46,688 nt of DNA from CAYQDR01 sp964416315. Its GTDB lineage: Bacteria; Methylomirabilota; Methylomirabilia; Rokubacteriales; DASRDR01. The translations under genes and the position numbers were made by a program. The DNA lies in the NCBI GenBank assembly GCA_964416315.1, contig CAYQDR010000024.1, positions 1 to 46,688 on the forward strand. Reading direction: 5' to 3'. Below, piece by piece: positions 22,696 through 30,418 of this stretch (its first letter is position 1; every line of letters starts with the position of its first letter). Below the pieces are notes generated by a model. It was given only the letters and a program-made list of their open reading frames with translations. It was not told the DNA's origin and made no database searches.

Positions 22696-23757
22696 TCACC
22701 GGAAGACGTCCTGGCCGGCCGCCAGCACCCGCTCCGCCTCGGCGTCGGTGAGCGAGGGGTAGAGCGGGAGCGAGACGGCCCGCTCCCACGCCTCGTCCGC
22801 GCCCGGGAACCCGTCGAGCCCGAGGTAGCGGTGGAGGCAGCGGAAGACAGGGCGGCGGGCCTGCACCCCGCGGGCCTCGAGTGCCGCGAGAGACGGCGCC
22901 GCGGGCCGGGGCGGCTTCACGACGTACCGGTAGTGCGCCGGCGTGCGGTCGGCCGGCGCCGGCGGGAGCGCGAGCGGGAGCCCGGCGAGCGCCTCGCCGT
23001 AGCGGGCGGCGAGGAGCCGCCGGCGATGGAGGAAGCGGGGCAGCCGCTTGAGCTGGGCGAGGCCGAGCGCGGCCTGGAGGTCCGTCAGCTTGTAGTTGAA
23101 CCGCGGGCGGTCGTCCGCCTTCTGGTCGTACTCGCGGAGGTCGCGGCCGGTCGCGAGGATGCGGGGGTCGTTCGACAGCAGCATCCCCCCCTCGCCGGTG
23201 GTGATCACCTTCGTCGCGTAGAAGGAGAGGACAGCGACGTCGCCGAACGAGCCGACGGGCCGGTCGTGGAAAGCCGCTCCGAGGGCCTGGGCGGCGTCCT
23301 CGATCACCGGGAGGCCGAGGGCGCGAAGGGCGTCCAGCTCCGCGGGCAGCCCGAACGAGTGGACGACGACGAGGGCCTTCGCGCGGGCCGACCGGGCGCG
23401 CCGGGCCGCCTCCGGGTCCATGTTGAAGCTCGCCGGGTCGGCGTCCACGAGGCGCGGCGCGGCACCGACGGCGCGCACCGCGTGGAGGAGCGCCGAGCAG
23501 ACGTACGTGGGAATGAGCACCTCGTCCCCCTCCCCGACCCCCAGGCCGCGGAGGGCCAGGACCAGCGCCGCGGTCCCCGAGCTGGTGGCCACGCCGCCCG
23601 CGACCCCGAGCATCGCGGCGACTTCGCGCTCGAACGCGGCGACCCTCTCCCCCTGGGCGATGAAGCCGGAGGCGAGCACCTCGGCGATCGCCTGGCGGTC
23701 CTCCTCGCCCAGGGTCGGCCGCGAGTGGGGGATCGGGGGCGGCGCGGCGCGGGTCAT
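22696..23757 (-). CDS. DegT/DnrJ/EryC1-family sugar aminotransferase
   Basis: The 353-residue protein is a PLP-dependent aminotransferase of the type that makes amino sugars from nucleotide keto-sugars. It shows ATSSGTAALVLALRGLG, VLIPTYVCSALLHAV, VIEDAAQALGA, the PLP Lys in SFYATKVITTGEGG near residue 181, and FNYKLTDLQAALGLAQL. It probably supplies an amino sugar for the polysaccharide or its modification. The ATG is formed by the end of composite repeat copy A, overlapping the micro-ORF stop by ATGA. Confidence 0.92.
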   Translation of the reverse strand: MTRAAPPPIPHSRPTLGEEDRQAIAEVLASGFIAQGERVAAFEREVAAMLGVAGGVATSSGTAALVLALRGLGVGEGDEVLIPTYVCSALLHAVRAVGAAPRLVDADPASFNMDPEAARRARSARAKALVVVHSFGLPAELDALRALGLPVIEDAAQALGAAFHDRPVGSFGDVAVLSFYATKVITTGEGGMLLSNDPRILATGRDLREYDQKADDRPRFNYKLTDLQAALGLAQLKRLPRFLHRRRLLAARYGEALAGLPLALPPAPADRTPAHYRYVVKPPRPAAPSLAALEARGVQARRPVFRCLHRYLGLDGFPGADEAWERAVSLPLYPSLTDAEAERVLAAGQDVFR

Positions 23758-23866
23758 TCGGGGCCCCCCGCACCCCCGCCCCGATTGACCGTATCGCCGG
23801 GACGGCTCGGGCCTCCGGCCCTCGCGACGTCCCGTCCCTCCGGCGGCCTACGGGGGGAGGGGGGCC
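23754..23866 (-). repeat. Composite repeat copy A, long form
   Basis: On the minus strand the copy runs from a C-rich arm (CCTCCCCCC) through a hairpin core with GGGCC-GGA-GGCCC to a G-rich arm (GGGGGTGCGGGGGG) and ends CCCGAATGA, in which ATG starts the aminotransferase. The C-rich and G-rich arms can pair, which would hide the G-run next to the start codon. Confidence 0.8.
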
Positions 23867-23918
23867 CTGTGATGCACCCGCTCACCGGTGAGCCGGGGGT
23901 TGATGCGGGCTCTCTCAC
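23754..23918 (-). CDS. Micro-ORF in composite repeat A (54 codons)
   Basis: This frame begins with GTG overlapping the PIG-L stop (GTGA) and ends with TGA overlapping the aminotransferase ATG (ATGA), so it fills the gap exactly. It encodes MREPASTPG at the start, then PSPRRPPEGRDVARAGGPS and ends GGAGGPE. The same middle and end occur in three other places, and the start resembles MRHPVSTRP of the 37 kb copy, which also has exactly 54 codons. There is no domain match that I recognise, so it may be a coupling linker and not a functional peptide. Confidence 0.4.
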   Translation of the reverse strand: MREPASTPGSPVSGCITGPPSPRRPPEGRDVARAGGPSRPGDTVNRGGGAGGPE

Positions 23919-24541
23919 CGGGGCTCGTCCACGTTGATGAAGAGGCGGAGCGGCACGAACCCCTCGGCGTTCCGCACGCGCCCCTGGATCCCCCGGAAGT
24001 GGGCCGCCGCGCGCGCGAGGTCCAGGACGGACAGGTCCTCGACGCCGGTCCTGACGACCTGGGAGGCGTGCGCGGCGAGGGCCGCCAGCTTGCGGTCGAG
24101 GACGCCGCCGATGTCCACGAAGACGGACGGCGTGAAGTTGGCCGTCGTGGGGCCCTCGTAGAACAGGACGTTCCGCGTGTAGCGCGAGGCCGTGACGACG
24201 GACGTCGCGAGGTGGCGGTGGTCCTGGTGCGTGTCGTCGGCGAAGTGGACGAAGATCAGGTCGGGGCGGACGCGGTGGAGGGTGGCCTCGAGCTTCTGGA
24301 TGAGGTCGCGGTCGAGCGGCAGCTCGGTGTCCGCGTAGCCTCCCCACTCGAGGCTCTGAGCCCCCAGGAGCTTCCTCGCCTGCTCCTGCTCGCGGCGGCG
24401 CTCCGCGGGGTCGCCCCCGCGCCCCCCGTCGGTGAGGACCAGGAGATGGGCGGCGTGGCCCTTCCCCGCGTACTTGATGAGGGTCCCGCCGCAGCCGAAC
24501 TCGATGTCATCCGGATGCGAGCCGATCGCCAGGATGTTCAC
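23915..24541 (-). CDS. PIG-L/LmbE-family zinc deacetylase
   Basis: The 208-residue protein has the family zinc site: AIGSHPDDIEFG with His9 and Asp12 and the downstream HFADDTHQDHRH near residues 99-110. PIG-L enzymes remove N-acetyl groups from GlcNAc-type substrates. In this operon it may deacetylate a lipid-linked or polymer amino sugar together with the aminotransferase. GTG at 24541 begins inside the end of the WbqC gene, overlapping by 35 bases. Its stop overlaps the micro-ORF start. Confidence 0.92.
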   Translation of the reverse strand: MNILAIGSHPDDIEFGCGGTLIKYAGKGHAAHLLVLTDGGRGGDPAERRREQEQARKLLGAQSLEWGGYADTELPLDRDLIQKLEATLHRVRPDLIFVHFADDTHQDHRHLATSVVTASRYTRNVLFYEGPTTANFTPSVFVDIGGVLDRKLAALAAHASQVVRTGVEDLSVLDLARAAAHFRGIQGRVRNAEGFVPLRLFINVDEPR

Positions 24542-25232
24542 TCCCGGCCCTCCCCTGCCTCAGCACCTCGAGGCTCCGCGTGCCGCAGTTGAACAGGAGG
24601 TCCACGATCGAGAGATTGGGCTCGAAGGGCCCGAACCGCTGCGGGTAGACGGGGCAGGCGAACGCCTGGAAGAGGACGCGGATCCCGGCCGCGTCGAACC
24701 GCTCGAGCTCGAGGTACTCCCGCCCGCCGGCCCCCGAGAGGTACGTGTCCGCCGCGAGGGCCTCGCAGATCGCGACCAGGCGGTCCGTGGCCGTCTCCCG
24801 CTCCGGCAGGGCGAGCGTCGAGGCCAGGACGAGCTTCGTCTGGACGCCGAGGGTCGCGACGAGGTACTCGAGGGTCGCCACGCTGAGCTCGGCGAGGCGC
24901 GCCCACTCGCGCGCGTACACGTCCTCGAAGAAGCGCCGGTGCGGTTCGAAGAAGGGGGCGCCGGCGTAGCTCGCGGTGAGGGCGCCCAGGTGCTTCCGGG
25001 CCCAGGGCGTCCCGTTGTCGATCCGGACCTCGGCGATCCGCTGGGGGAAGCGGTGGAGGACCGGGACCGTGAGCCACTGCCAGCCGGTCGCCGTCTTGAT
25101 CCGGTTCCGGTTCTGCCACTCGTTCTTCTTGAACTGGGTCGAGTCGAGGAGGACGAAGCAGTCCACCCGGTCCAGCTTGTCGAAGTAGCCGAGCCAGGGG
25201 AGGTACTGCGGCTGGTGGATGGCGACCTTCAC
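24507..25232 (-). CDS. WbqC-family protein
   Basis: The 241-residue protein matches the WbqC-like family: VAIHQPQYLPWLGYFDKL at the start, NRNRIKTATGWQWLTVPV, and SIVDLLFNCG near the end. The family is common in O-antigen and capsule clusters and is often regarded as a putative sugar acyltransferase or modification enzyme; the reaction is unproven. GTG at 25232 overlaps the stop of the preceding PHP gene by GTGA, and the reading frame runs 35 bases into the deacetylase gene. Confidence 0.88.
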   Translation of the reverse strand: MKVAIHQPQYLPWLGYFDKLDRVDCFVLLDSTQFKKNEWQNRNRIKTATGWQWLTVPVLHRFPQRIAEVRIDNGTPWARKHLGALTASYAGAPFFEPHRRFFEDVYAREWARLAELSVATLEYLVATLGVQTKLVLASTLALPERETATDRLVAICEALAADTYLSGAGGREYLELERFDAAGIRVLFQAFACPVYPQRFGPFEPNLSIVDLLFNCGTRSLEVLRQGRAGSEHPGDRLASG

Positions 25233-26698
25233 CCCGGCCTCCGGACGAAGATCGGGTTGGCCAGGAGGCGGCGGGGCCCCGTGACCTCGAGCCGGACGAA
25301 CTCGCGTCGGCCCGGCGGCGGCGGCGCGACGGCGAGCGTCCGCTCGAGCGGCGTCACGCCCTCGAGGGCCGCCACGACGGCCCCGGAGCGGATCACGCGC
25401 CCCGCGATCGGCGCGGCCCGCCCGTCGCTCGCCGTGATCCGGACGCGCAGGCGGAGGGGGGCCGGGCCGCGGGCCGCGACCTCGCCGCCCATGGTCACCC
25501 AGTCCCCTCCCCCTTCCTCCGCCATCGCGAACTCCTCGAGCACGAAGTGATAGTCGCCGAGCGACCGCACGGCGTAGAGCCGGCCGGCCCGGAGGGCCGC
25601 GAGGAGCCCCGCGCGCGACCGCTCCGCGGCCAGGAACGCGGTCGTGACGCCGCCGAGCCGCTTGTCGCGCCCGTGGTACCCGAGCTCCCCGACTCCCCAG
25701 GCCGGGCGCGCCCGGCGCCCCTCGGCGTACTCCCGGAGGAGCCGGTCCCACTGCCGGCCCGGCTCGGTGAAGGTCACGGTGTCCTCGTACACGGCGCCGA
25801 AGCCCGTGTACCCGCGGCTCTGGAGCAGCGTCTCGGGCGCCGGGTCGGTGCGGACGGTGACGCGACCGAAGCGGCCGACCTCGAACCGGCCGAAGTCCCG
25901 GGCCTCAGGGTACGACCAGACGACGGCGCCTCCAAGGGATTCCGCGTAGTCGATGACCCGCTGGTAGGGCTCGATCCCGAGGTTCCCCTGGTAGGGGTGG
26001 AAGTCCGGGATCATGGCGGCGTCCAGGGCCAGCGCGGCGCCGAGCCCGAGCGTCATCGCCCCGGGGAGCCGGTAGCGCCGCACGGTGCGGAGCGTGAAGC
26101 GCCGGAGGCGCACGGGCCGCTCGCGCCGGAGCCGGAGGAGGACGGTACCGCCCACGAGCGCGACGGCGGCCAGGGCCAGCTCGGCCAGGCGCGCCGGTCC
26201 CGGCACGCGCGCGCCGCCCGCCCCGACCGCCGGCATGCCCGCGTACGCCGCGGGCCGCGTGAGCCCCAAGACCAGGAGATTCTTCTGGGCGTCCCACTGG
26301 GTGAGGTCGCCCGTCCAGACGGAGCCCGTCCAGTAGTAGTAGGGGATCACCTCGACCCCGGGAACCAGGACGAGGTCGGGGAAGCGCGCCTGGGCCGCGT
26401 CAACCGCCTGGAGGTAGCGCTCGACGCCTCCCCGCATCACCGACGGCTTCTCGACGACCTTGCGGACGAGGCCCCGCAAGGGGAAGAGGCCGTACTCGAA
26501 GCGAAGGAGGAAGTTGTCGGCGAGGAGCACCGCGTCGAGCCGCTCCCGACGCGCTTCCTCGAGGAGCTCGTCGAGCGTGAGCGCGCCGCTCGAGAACGTG
26601 GTGTGGACGTGGACGGCGGCGCGCAGCTCGCGCCCCGCCGTGTCGGCCTCACGCGGCAGCGCGGTGAGGGCGAGCAGCACGAGGAGAAGCCGAATCAC
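25229..26698 (-). CDS. Exported PHP-domain phosphoesterase-like protein
   Basis: The 489-residue protein has an N-terminal signal sequence or anchor (MIRLLLVLLALTALP), then a PHP-like domain: AAVHVHTTFSSGALT with the HxH metal pair, DAVLLADNF, and VPGVEVIPYYY. Two hydrophobic stretches near residues 170-235 split the domain, and AVVWSYPEARDF and VGELGYHG may supply further ligands. A beta-rich C-terminal part follows. PHP domains hydrolyse phosphoesters, and CpsB/YwqE-type members act as polysaccharide tyrosine phosphatases, but this protein is larger and appears extracytoplasmic. Overlaps the glycosyltransferase stop by GTGA. Confidence 0.8.
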   Translation of the reverse strand: MIRLLLVLLALTALPREADTAGRELRAAVHVHTTFSSGALTLDELLEEARRERLDAVLLADNFLLRFEYGLFPLRGLVRKVVEKPSVMRGGVERYLQAVDAAQARFPDLVLVPGVEVIPYYYWTGSVWTGDLTQWDAQKNLLVLGLTRPAAYAGMPAVGAGGARVPGPARLAELALAAVALVGGTVLLRLRRERPVRLRRFTLRTVRRYRLPGAMTLGLGAALALDAAMIPDFHPYQGNLGIEPYQRVIDYAESLGGAVVWSYPEARDFGRFEVGRFGRVTVRTDPAPETLLQSRGYTGFGAVYEDTVTFTEPGRQWDRLLREYAEGRRARPAWGVGELGYHGRDKRLGGVTTAFLAAERSRAGLLAALRAGRLYAVRSLGDYHFVLEEFAMAEEGGGDWVTMGGEVAARGPAPLRLRVRITASDGRAAPIAGRVIRSGAVVAALEGVTPLERTLAVAPPPPGRREFVRLEVTGPRRLLANPIFVRRPG

Positions 26699-27861
26699 CC
26701 GCCATCTCCACCGAAGCCGAGCAGCTCGTCGTACAGGGCCTCGAGCGTCCGGAGGCTCGCCTCGACCGTGTACCGCCCGGCCCGCTCCCGGGCCGCCGCG
26801 CCCAGGCGGGCCCGCAGCGCCGGGTCCGCGAGGAGCGTCTCGATCGCCCGCGCCAGGGCCTCGGCGTCGGCGGGGGGCACGAGGAGCCCGGCCGCGCCGC
26901 CGGCCAGCACCTCGGGGACTCCCCCGGCCGCGGACGCCACGATCGGCAAGCCCGCCGCCATGGCCTCGACGAGTGCGCGGCCCATCCCCTCGTTCAGCGA
27001 GGGGAGCGCGAACAGGTCGAACGCGTGGAGCACCGCGGGGACGTCCTCCCGCCAGCCGAGAAAGTGCGCGCGCCCGGCCAGCCCGGCGTGCTCGGCGGCG
27101 CGCCGGAGCTCCGCGAGGAGCTCCCCGTCGCCGACCAGGGCCAGGTGGAGGCCCGGGCAGCGCGGCGCGAGCCGGCCGACCGCCTCGAGGAGATAGCGAT
27201 GGCCCTTGATCGGCTCGAGGCGCCCCACCGCCCCCACGACGGTCGCCGAGGCGGGGAGCCCGAGCGCCGCGCGGAGCGCCGGCGCGTCGGCGGTCGTCCC
27301 GAACTCGGGCAGCGCGATGCCGCTCGGGATGACGACGAACTGCTCGGGCCGCCCGATGCCGCGCGCCACGTGATCGCGGATCTCCTGTTCCGTGAGCCCG
27401 ATGATCCGGTCGGTGAAGCGGGCGGCCCAGCGCTCGAGCCGGACGAACAGGTGCGTGAGGGCCCGCCCGGCGTAGCCGCCGACGAAGTAGTGGCCGTGGG
27501 GGGTGTGGACGATGTGCGGGACGCCCGCGAGGCGCGCCGCGAGCCGACCCAGGATCCCGGCCTTGGAGGTGTGCGTGTGGACGAGGTCGACGCGGCTGCC
27601 ACGGATCAGCCGGTAGAGCTGGACGAGCGCCCCGAGGTCCTTGACCGGCGCCGGCTCCCGGACGAGCTGCGGCAGCTCCACGAGGTCGAGCCGCTGCAGG
27701 ATCCCCGGATCCAGCCGCGGGAACTCCCGGGTTCGGCCGTAGACCAGGCGCTGCCGGAAGCGCGGCGACAGGCCCGCCGCCGTCTGGAGCGTGCTCAGCG
27801 CCGAGCCCCCGCGATCCAGGCGGGTGATCACGTGGAGGATCCGGATCTCGCGCGCTCCCAT
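26695..27861 (-). CDS. GT4-family glycosyltransferase
   Basis: The 388-residue protein is a GT-B fold transferase: RILHVITRLDRGGSA, VHTHTSKAGILGRLAA, VHTPHGHYFVGG, VGRLEPIKGHRYLLEA with the usual donor-binding Lys, and SLNEGMGRALVEAMA for the EX7E motif. It should add a sugar to the lipid-linked repeat unit on the cytoplasmic face. ATG at 27861 shares its A with the stop of the small membrane protein gene; GTG one codon upstream is an alternative. It overlaps the PHP gene downstream. Confidence 0.93.
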   Translation of the reverse strand: MGAREIRILHVITRLDRGGSALSTLQTAAGLSPRFRQRLVYGRTREFPRLDPGILQRLDLVELPQLVREPAPVKDLGALVQLYRLIRGSRVDLVHTHTSKAGILGRLAARLAGVPHIVHTPHGHYFVGGYAGRALTHLFVRLERWAARFTDRIIGLTEQEIRDHVARGIGRPEQFVVIPSGIALPEFGTTADAPALRAALGLPASATVVGAVGRLEPIKGHRYLLEAVGRLAPRCPGLHLALVGDGELLAELRRAAEHAGLAGRAHFLGWREDVPAVLHAFDLFALPSLNEGMGRALVEAMAAGLPIVASAAGGVPEVLAGGAAGLLVPPADAEALARAIETLLADPALRARLGAAARERAGRYTVEASLRTLEALYDELLGFGGDGG

Positions 27862-28082
27862 CACGGTTGCGTGGCGGGCTTCGCTTTCATCTCCCGCTCC
27901 ACCTGCTCCTCGCGAGAGAAGTCCTTCGGCTCGTAGTGCTGGGGCCCGTACCGGCCCGCGGAGAGGAACAGCTCACCCAGCGCCGTGGCGGCCAGGATCA
28001 GGCCGATGATCGCGACAGCCACCCAGAGCCACCCGCGGCGGCTGAGCCGCGGGACACCCAGGCGGCGGCGGAGCCGCGTCAT
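27861..28082 (-). CDS. Small single-pass membrane protein, unknown function
   Basis: The 73-residue protein has a basic N-terminus (MTRLRRRLGVPRLSRRG), one hydrophobic helix (WLWVAVAIIGLILAATALG), and a polar tail with YGPQHYEPKDFSREEQ. By charge it should have the tail outside. I do not recognise a family. The ATG is the end of composite repeat copy B and overlaps the micro-ORF stop by ATGA; the stop overlaps the next glycosyltransferase start. Coupling on both sides suggests it is a real part of the operon. Confidence 0.7.
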   Translation of the reverse strand: MTRLRRRLGVPRLSRRGWLWVAVAIIGLILAATALGELFLSAGRYGPQHYEPKDFSREEQVEREMKAKPATQP

Positions 28083-28190
28083 TCGGGACCCCCCGCACCC
28101 CCGTCCCCATTGACCGTATCGCCGGGACGGCTCGGGCCTCCGGCCCTCGCGACGTCCCGTCCCTCCGGCGGCCTTCGGGGGGAGGGGAGC
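28079..28190 (-). repeat. Composite repeat copy B, long form
   Basis: Nearly identical over about 105 bases to copy C immediately upstream in the operon, showing a recent tandem duplication. It has the same C-rich arm, hairpin core and G-rich arm, and ends CCCGAATGA at the start codon of the small membrane protein. Confidence 0.85.
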
Positions 28191-28222
28191 TCGGAGCTCC
28201 GCACGCTGAACGCCTGGGTCAT
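28079..28222 (-). CDS. Micro-ORF in composite repeat B (47 codons)
   Basis: It begins MTQAFSVRSSEL at an ATG created by the end of repeat copy C, then reads through copy B as PSPRRPPEGRDVARAGGPS and ends GGAGGPE. Both junctions are ATGA overlaps: with the stop of the glycosyltransferase-methyltransferase gene and with the ATG of the small membrane protein gene. Function unknown; coding status is unproven. Confidence 0.4.
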   Translation of the reverse strand: MTQAFSVRSSELPSPRRPPEGRDVARAGGPSRPGDTVNGDGGAGGPE

Positions 28223-28329
28223 GCGGGTCCCCCCGCACCCCCGTCCCCATTGACCGTATCGCCGGGACGGCTCGGGCCTCCGGCCCTCGCGACGTCCCGT
28301 CCCTCCGGCGGCCTTCGGGGGGAGGGGGG
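28219..28329 (-). repeat. Composite repeat copy C, long form, inside a coding end
   Basis: Unlike the other copies, the upstream reading frame has no stop before it, so the repeat encodes the C-terminal tail of the fusion glycosyltransferase. It ends CCCGCATGA, where TGA stops the gene and ATG begins the micro-ORF through copy B. Confidence 0.85.
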
Positions 28330-30417
28330 TCGCCGTCGGGCATACAGCTCGATCGAGGGCGCGAGGAGCCACCGACCGCCCGAGAGCCGCGCCAGCCCCG
28401 TGGCGGCGCCGGCGATGATCCCGCGCGCCCAGCCGGGCAGCGCGGGCCGGCCCGGCCGGGAGGCCGCGGGCGCGGCGAGCGCGGAGTTGCGCAGCTCGAC
28501 CACCTCGAATCCCGCGCGCGCCACCAGCATCCGGAGGCCGGTCGGCGTCAACGCGTGGAGGTGGAGGCTCGGGACCCGGTCCCAGCCCCGCCAGCGGGCC
28601 AACGGGCCGAGCGCGGCGAGGAACCGCGCCCAGGGGCGATGGAAGGCGGCGTTCGGCACCCGGATCGCCAGGTGCCCGCCGGGCGCGAGGACGCGGTGGG
28701 CTTCCCGGAGCGCCCCCATGGGGTCCAGCGCGTGATCCAGCACGTTGACGAGGAGGACGGCGTCCATGGAGCCCCGGCGGACCGGGAGCTGCGCGCTCTC
28801 GGCCTGCGCCACCGGCAGCCCCGCGTCCCGGCGGGCGAGCGCGCACGCCGAGTGGGCGAGGTCGAGCCCCACGCCGCGCCACCCCCGTTCGCGGGCGACC
28901 GAGAGGAGGCCTCCGCTGCCGCAGCCGACGTCGAGGAGGCGCCCCGGCCGCCCGAGCGCATCGAGGTGATCGAGGACGGCGGTGAACGCGTCGGCACGGG
29001 GCACCCCCACCTGGGGGTACTCGACCTCGTAGACGCGCCGGAGGCGGGCGGGCGACGGGAGCCGCGCCGCGGCGCTCGTGCCGCAGCGCGGGCACCGCAG
29101 GTACCGCGCGCCGCGGTAGGCGAGGTCGGGGGCGTCCATGGGCGCGCCACAGGCAGGACACGCGGGCGCCGGCTCGGGCGCCGGGACCCGCCGCCCCGCG
29201 AGGTCCCGCAGGGTCTCCTCGAGCCGGGCCCCGGCGAGCGTCCAGCTGTAGCGCGTCTTGGCGTGGAGCCGGCAGGCCTCGCGGAGCCCCTGACCCCGCT
29301 CCGGGTCGCGCGCGAGCCCCTCGAAGAAGCGCGCGAGGGGCTCGGCCATCGCCTCGGGGGACGTGCCGGGGAAGAGCAGACCGGGGTCCAGGTCGCGGAG
29401 GATCTCGGGCGTGGCGCCCACGGGCGTGCCCATGACCGGCGTCCCGCACGCGAGCGCCTCGACGGTGACGAGCCCGAAGCCTTCCAGCTCGCGGCTCGGC
29501 AGGATGAAGAGGTCCGCCGCCTGGTAGTAGCGCGCGAGCTCCGGCTCCGGCACGAATCCCAGGAACCGGACGCTGCCCGCGAGGCCGAGCGTGCCCGCGA
29601 GCGCCTCGAGCTCGCGGCGGAGCGGCCCGTCCCCGCCGACGAGCAGGAGCACGTCCGGCGCGTGCGGGCGCAGGAGCGCCATCGCCCGGAGGAGCGCGTC
29701 GAGCCCCATGCGGGGCTCCAGGTTCCGGAGCGTGAAGGCGACCGGGCGGCCGACGGGAAGACCGAGCGCGCGGCGCACCGCCTCGCGATCCGCGCTCGGT
29801 TGGAAGCGGTCCGTGTCCGCGCCTCCCGGGATCGTGACGAGGGGATCCGAGGGCAGGCGGTAGAGCTTCCAGAGGAGCTCCGCGGTGACCTGGCTCAGGA
29901 TGTGGATCGCCGTGGCACGCCGGAGGCACGCGCCCTCGAGGCGCCAGAGCAGGGCCATGCCGAGGGCGCCGCCGGGCCCGAGCCGCCCGCCGGGCGTCGC
30001 CGCGCGCGAGCGGTACTCGAGCGGGGCGGGGGAGAGGAACGTGTAGAGGCTCGGGATCCGCCGGCCCGGCGCGGCGCCGAGCACGCCGTACCCCGACAGC
30101 GGCTGGTAGAGGTGGAGGACGTCCGCCTCCGCCTCGCCGAGCGCCCGGATCACCGCGCGGCGGGCCTCGACGATCGAGCTCCGGAGCAAGCGGAGGCGTG
30201 AGCGCCGGTCGGCGGGGAAGTGGCGGAGGATCACCCCCTGCCGCTCGATCTCCGCCGGCACCCCGTCCGCCGGGGCGCGGGCGAGGATCCGCACCGCGTG
30301 GCCCGCGCGGGCGAGGCGGGAGGCGAGCTCCCAGAGCACGCGCTCGCCGCCGCTCGCGACCGTGAGCGGCGAGACGTCGGAGACGACCAGCACGCGCAGC
30401 CCCGAGGGCACCCTCAC
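28219..30417 (-). CDS. GT4 glycosyltransferase-zinc ribbon-methyltransferase fusion
   Basis: This 732-residue protein joins three parts. Residues 1 to about 390 are a GT4 transferase (LRVLVVSDVSPLTVASGGE, TIPGGADTDRF, LRNLEPRMGLDALLRAM, PSRELEGFGLVTVEALACG). Residues about 418-445 hold CPACG and CPRCG, a zinc ribbon. A class I methyltransferase follows with LLDVGCGSGG near 490. The last part has a short hydrophobic stretch (ARGIIAGAATGLARL). The final 38 or so residues, from PPSPRRPPEG to the stop, are encoded by composite repeat copy C and so are an acquired tail. GTG at 30417 was chosen because the upstream frame overlaps the GT87-GT4 gene. Confidence 0.9.
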   Translation of the reverse strand: MRVPSGLRVLVVSDVSPLTVASGGERVLWELASRLARAGHAVRILARAPADGVPAEIERQGVILRHFPADRRSRLRLLRSSIVEARRAVIRALGEAEADVLHLYQPLSGYGVLGAAPGRRIPSLYTFLSPAPLEYRSRAATPGGRLGPGGALGMALLWRLEGACLRRATAIHILSQVTAELLWKLYRLPSDPLVTIPGGADTDRFQPSADREAVRRALGLPVGRPVAFTLRNLEPRMGLDALLRAMALLRPHAPDVLLLVGGDGPLRRELEALAGTLGLAGSVRFLGFVPEPELARYYQAADLFILPSRELEGFGLVTVEALACGTPVMGTPVGATPEILRDLDPGLLFPGTSPEAMAEPLARFFEGLARDPERGQGLREACRLHAKTRYSWTLAGARLEETLRDLAGRRVPAPEPAPACPACGAPMDAPDLAYRGARYLRCPRCGTSAAARLPSPARLRRVYEVEYPQVGVPRADAFTAVLDHLDALGRPGRLLDVGCGSGGLLSVARERGWRGVGLDLAHSACALARRDAGLPVAQAESAQLPVRRGSMDAVLLVNVLDHALDPMGALREAHRVLAPGGHLAIRVPNAAFHRPWARFLAALGPLARWRGWDRVPSLHLHALTPTGLRMLVARAGFEVVELRNSALAAPAASRPGRPALPGWARGIIAGAATGLARLSGGRWLLAPSIELYARRRPPSPRRPPEGRDVARAGGPSRPGDTVNGDGGAGGPA

Positions 30418-30418
30418 C

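Noticed and set aside
28079..28343. CRISPR array from tandem repeats at 28 kb and 40 kb
   Set aside because: There are only two units per site, unit length is about 55-110 bases, and spacers are parts of reading frames; no cas genes.
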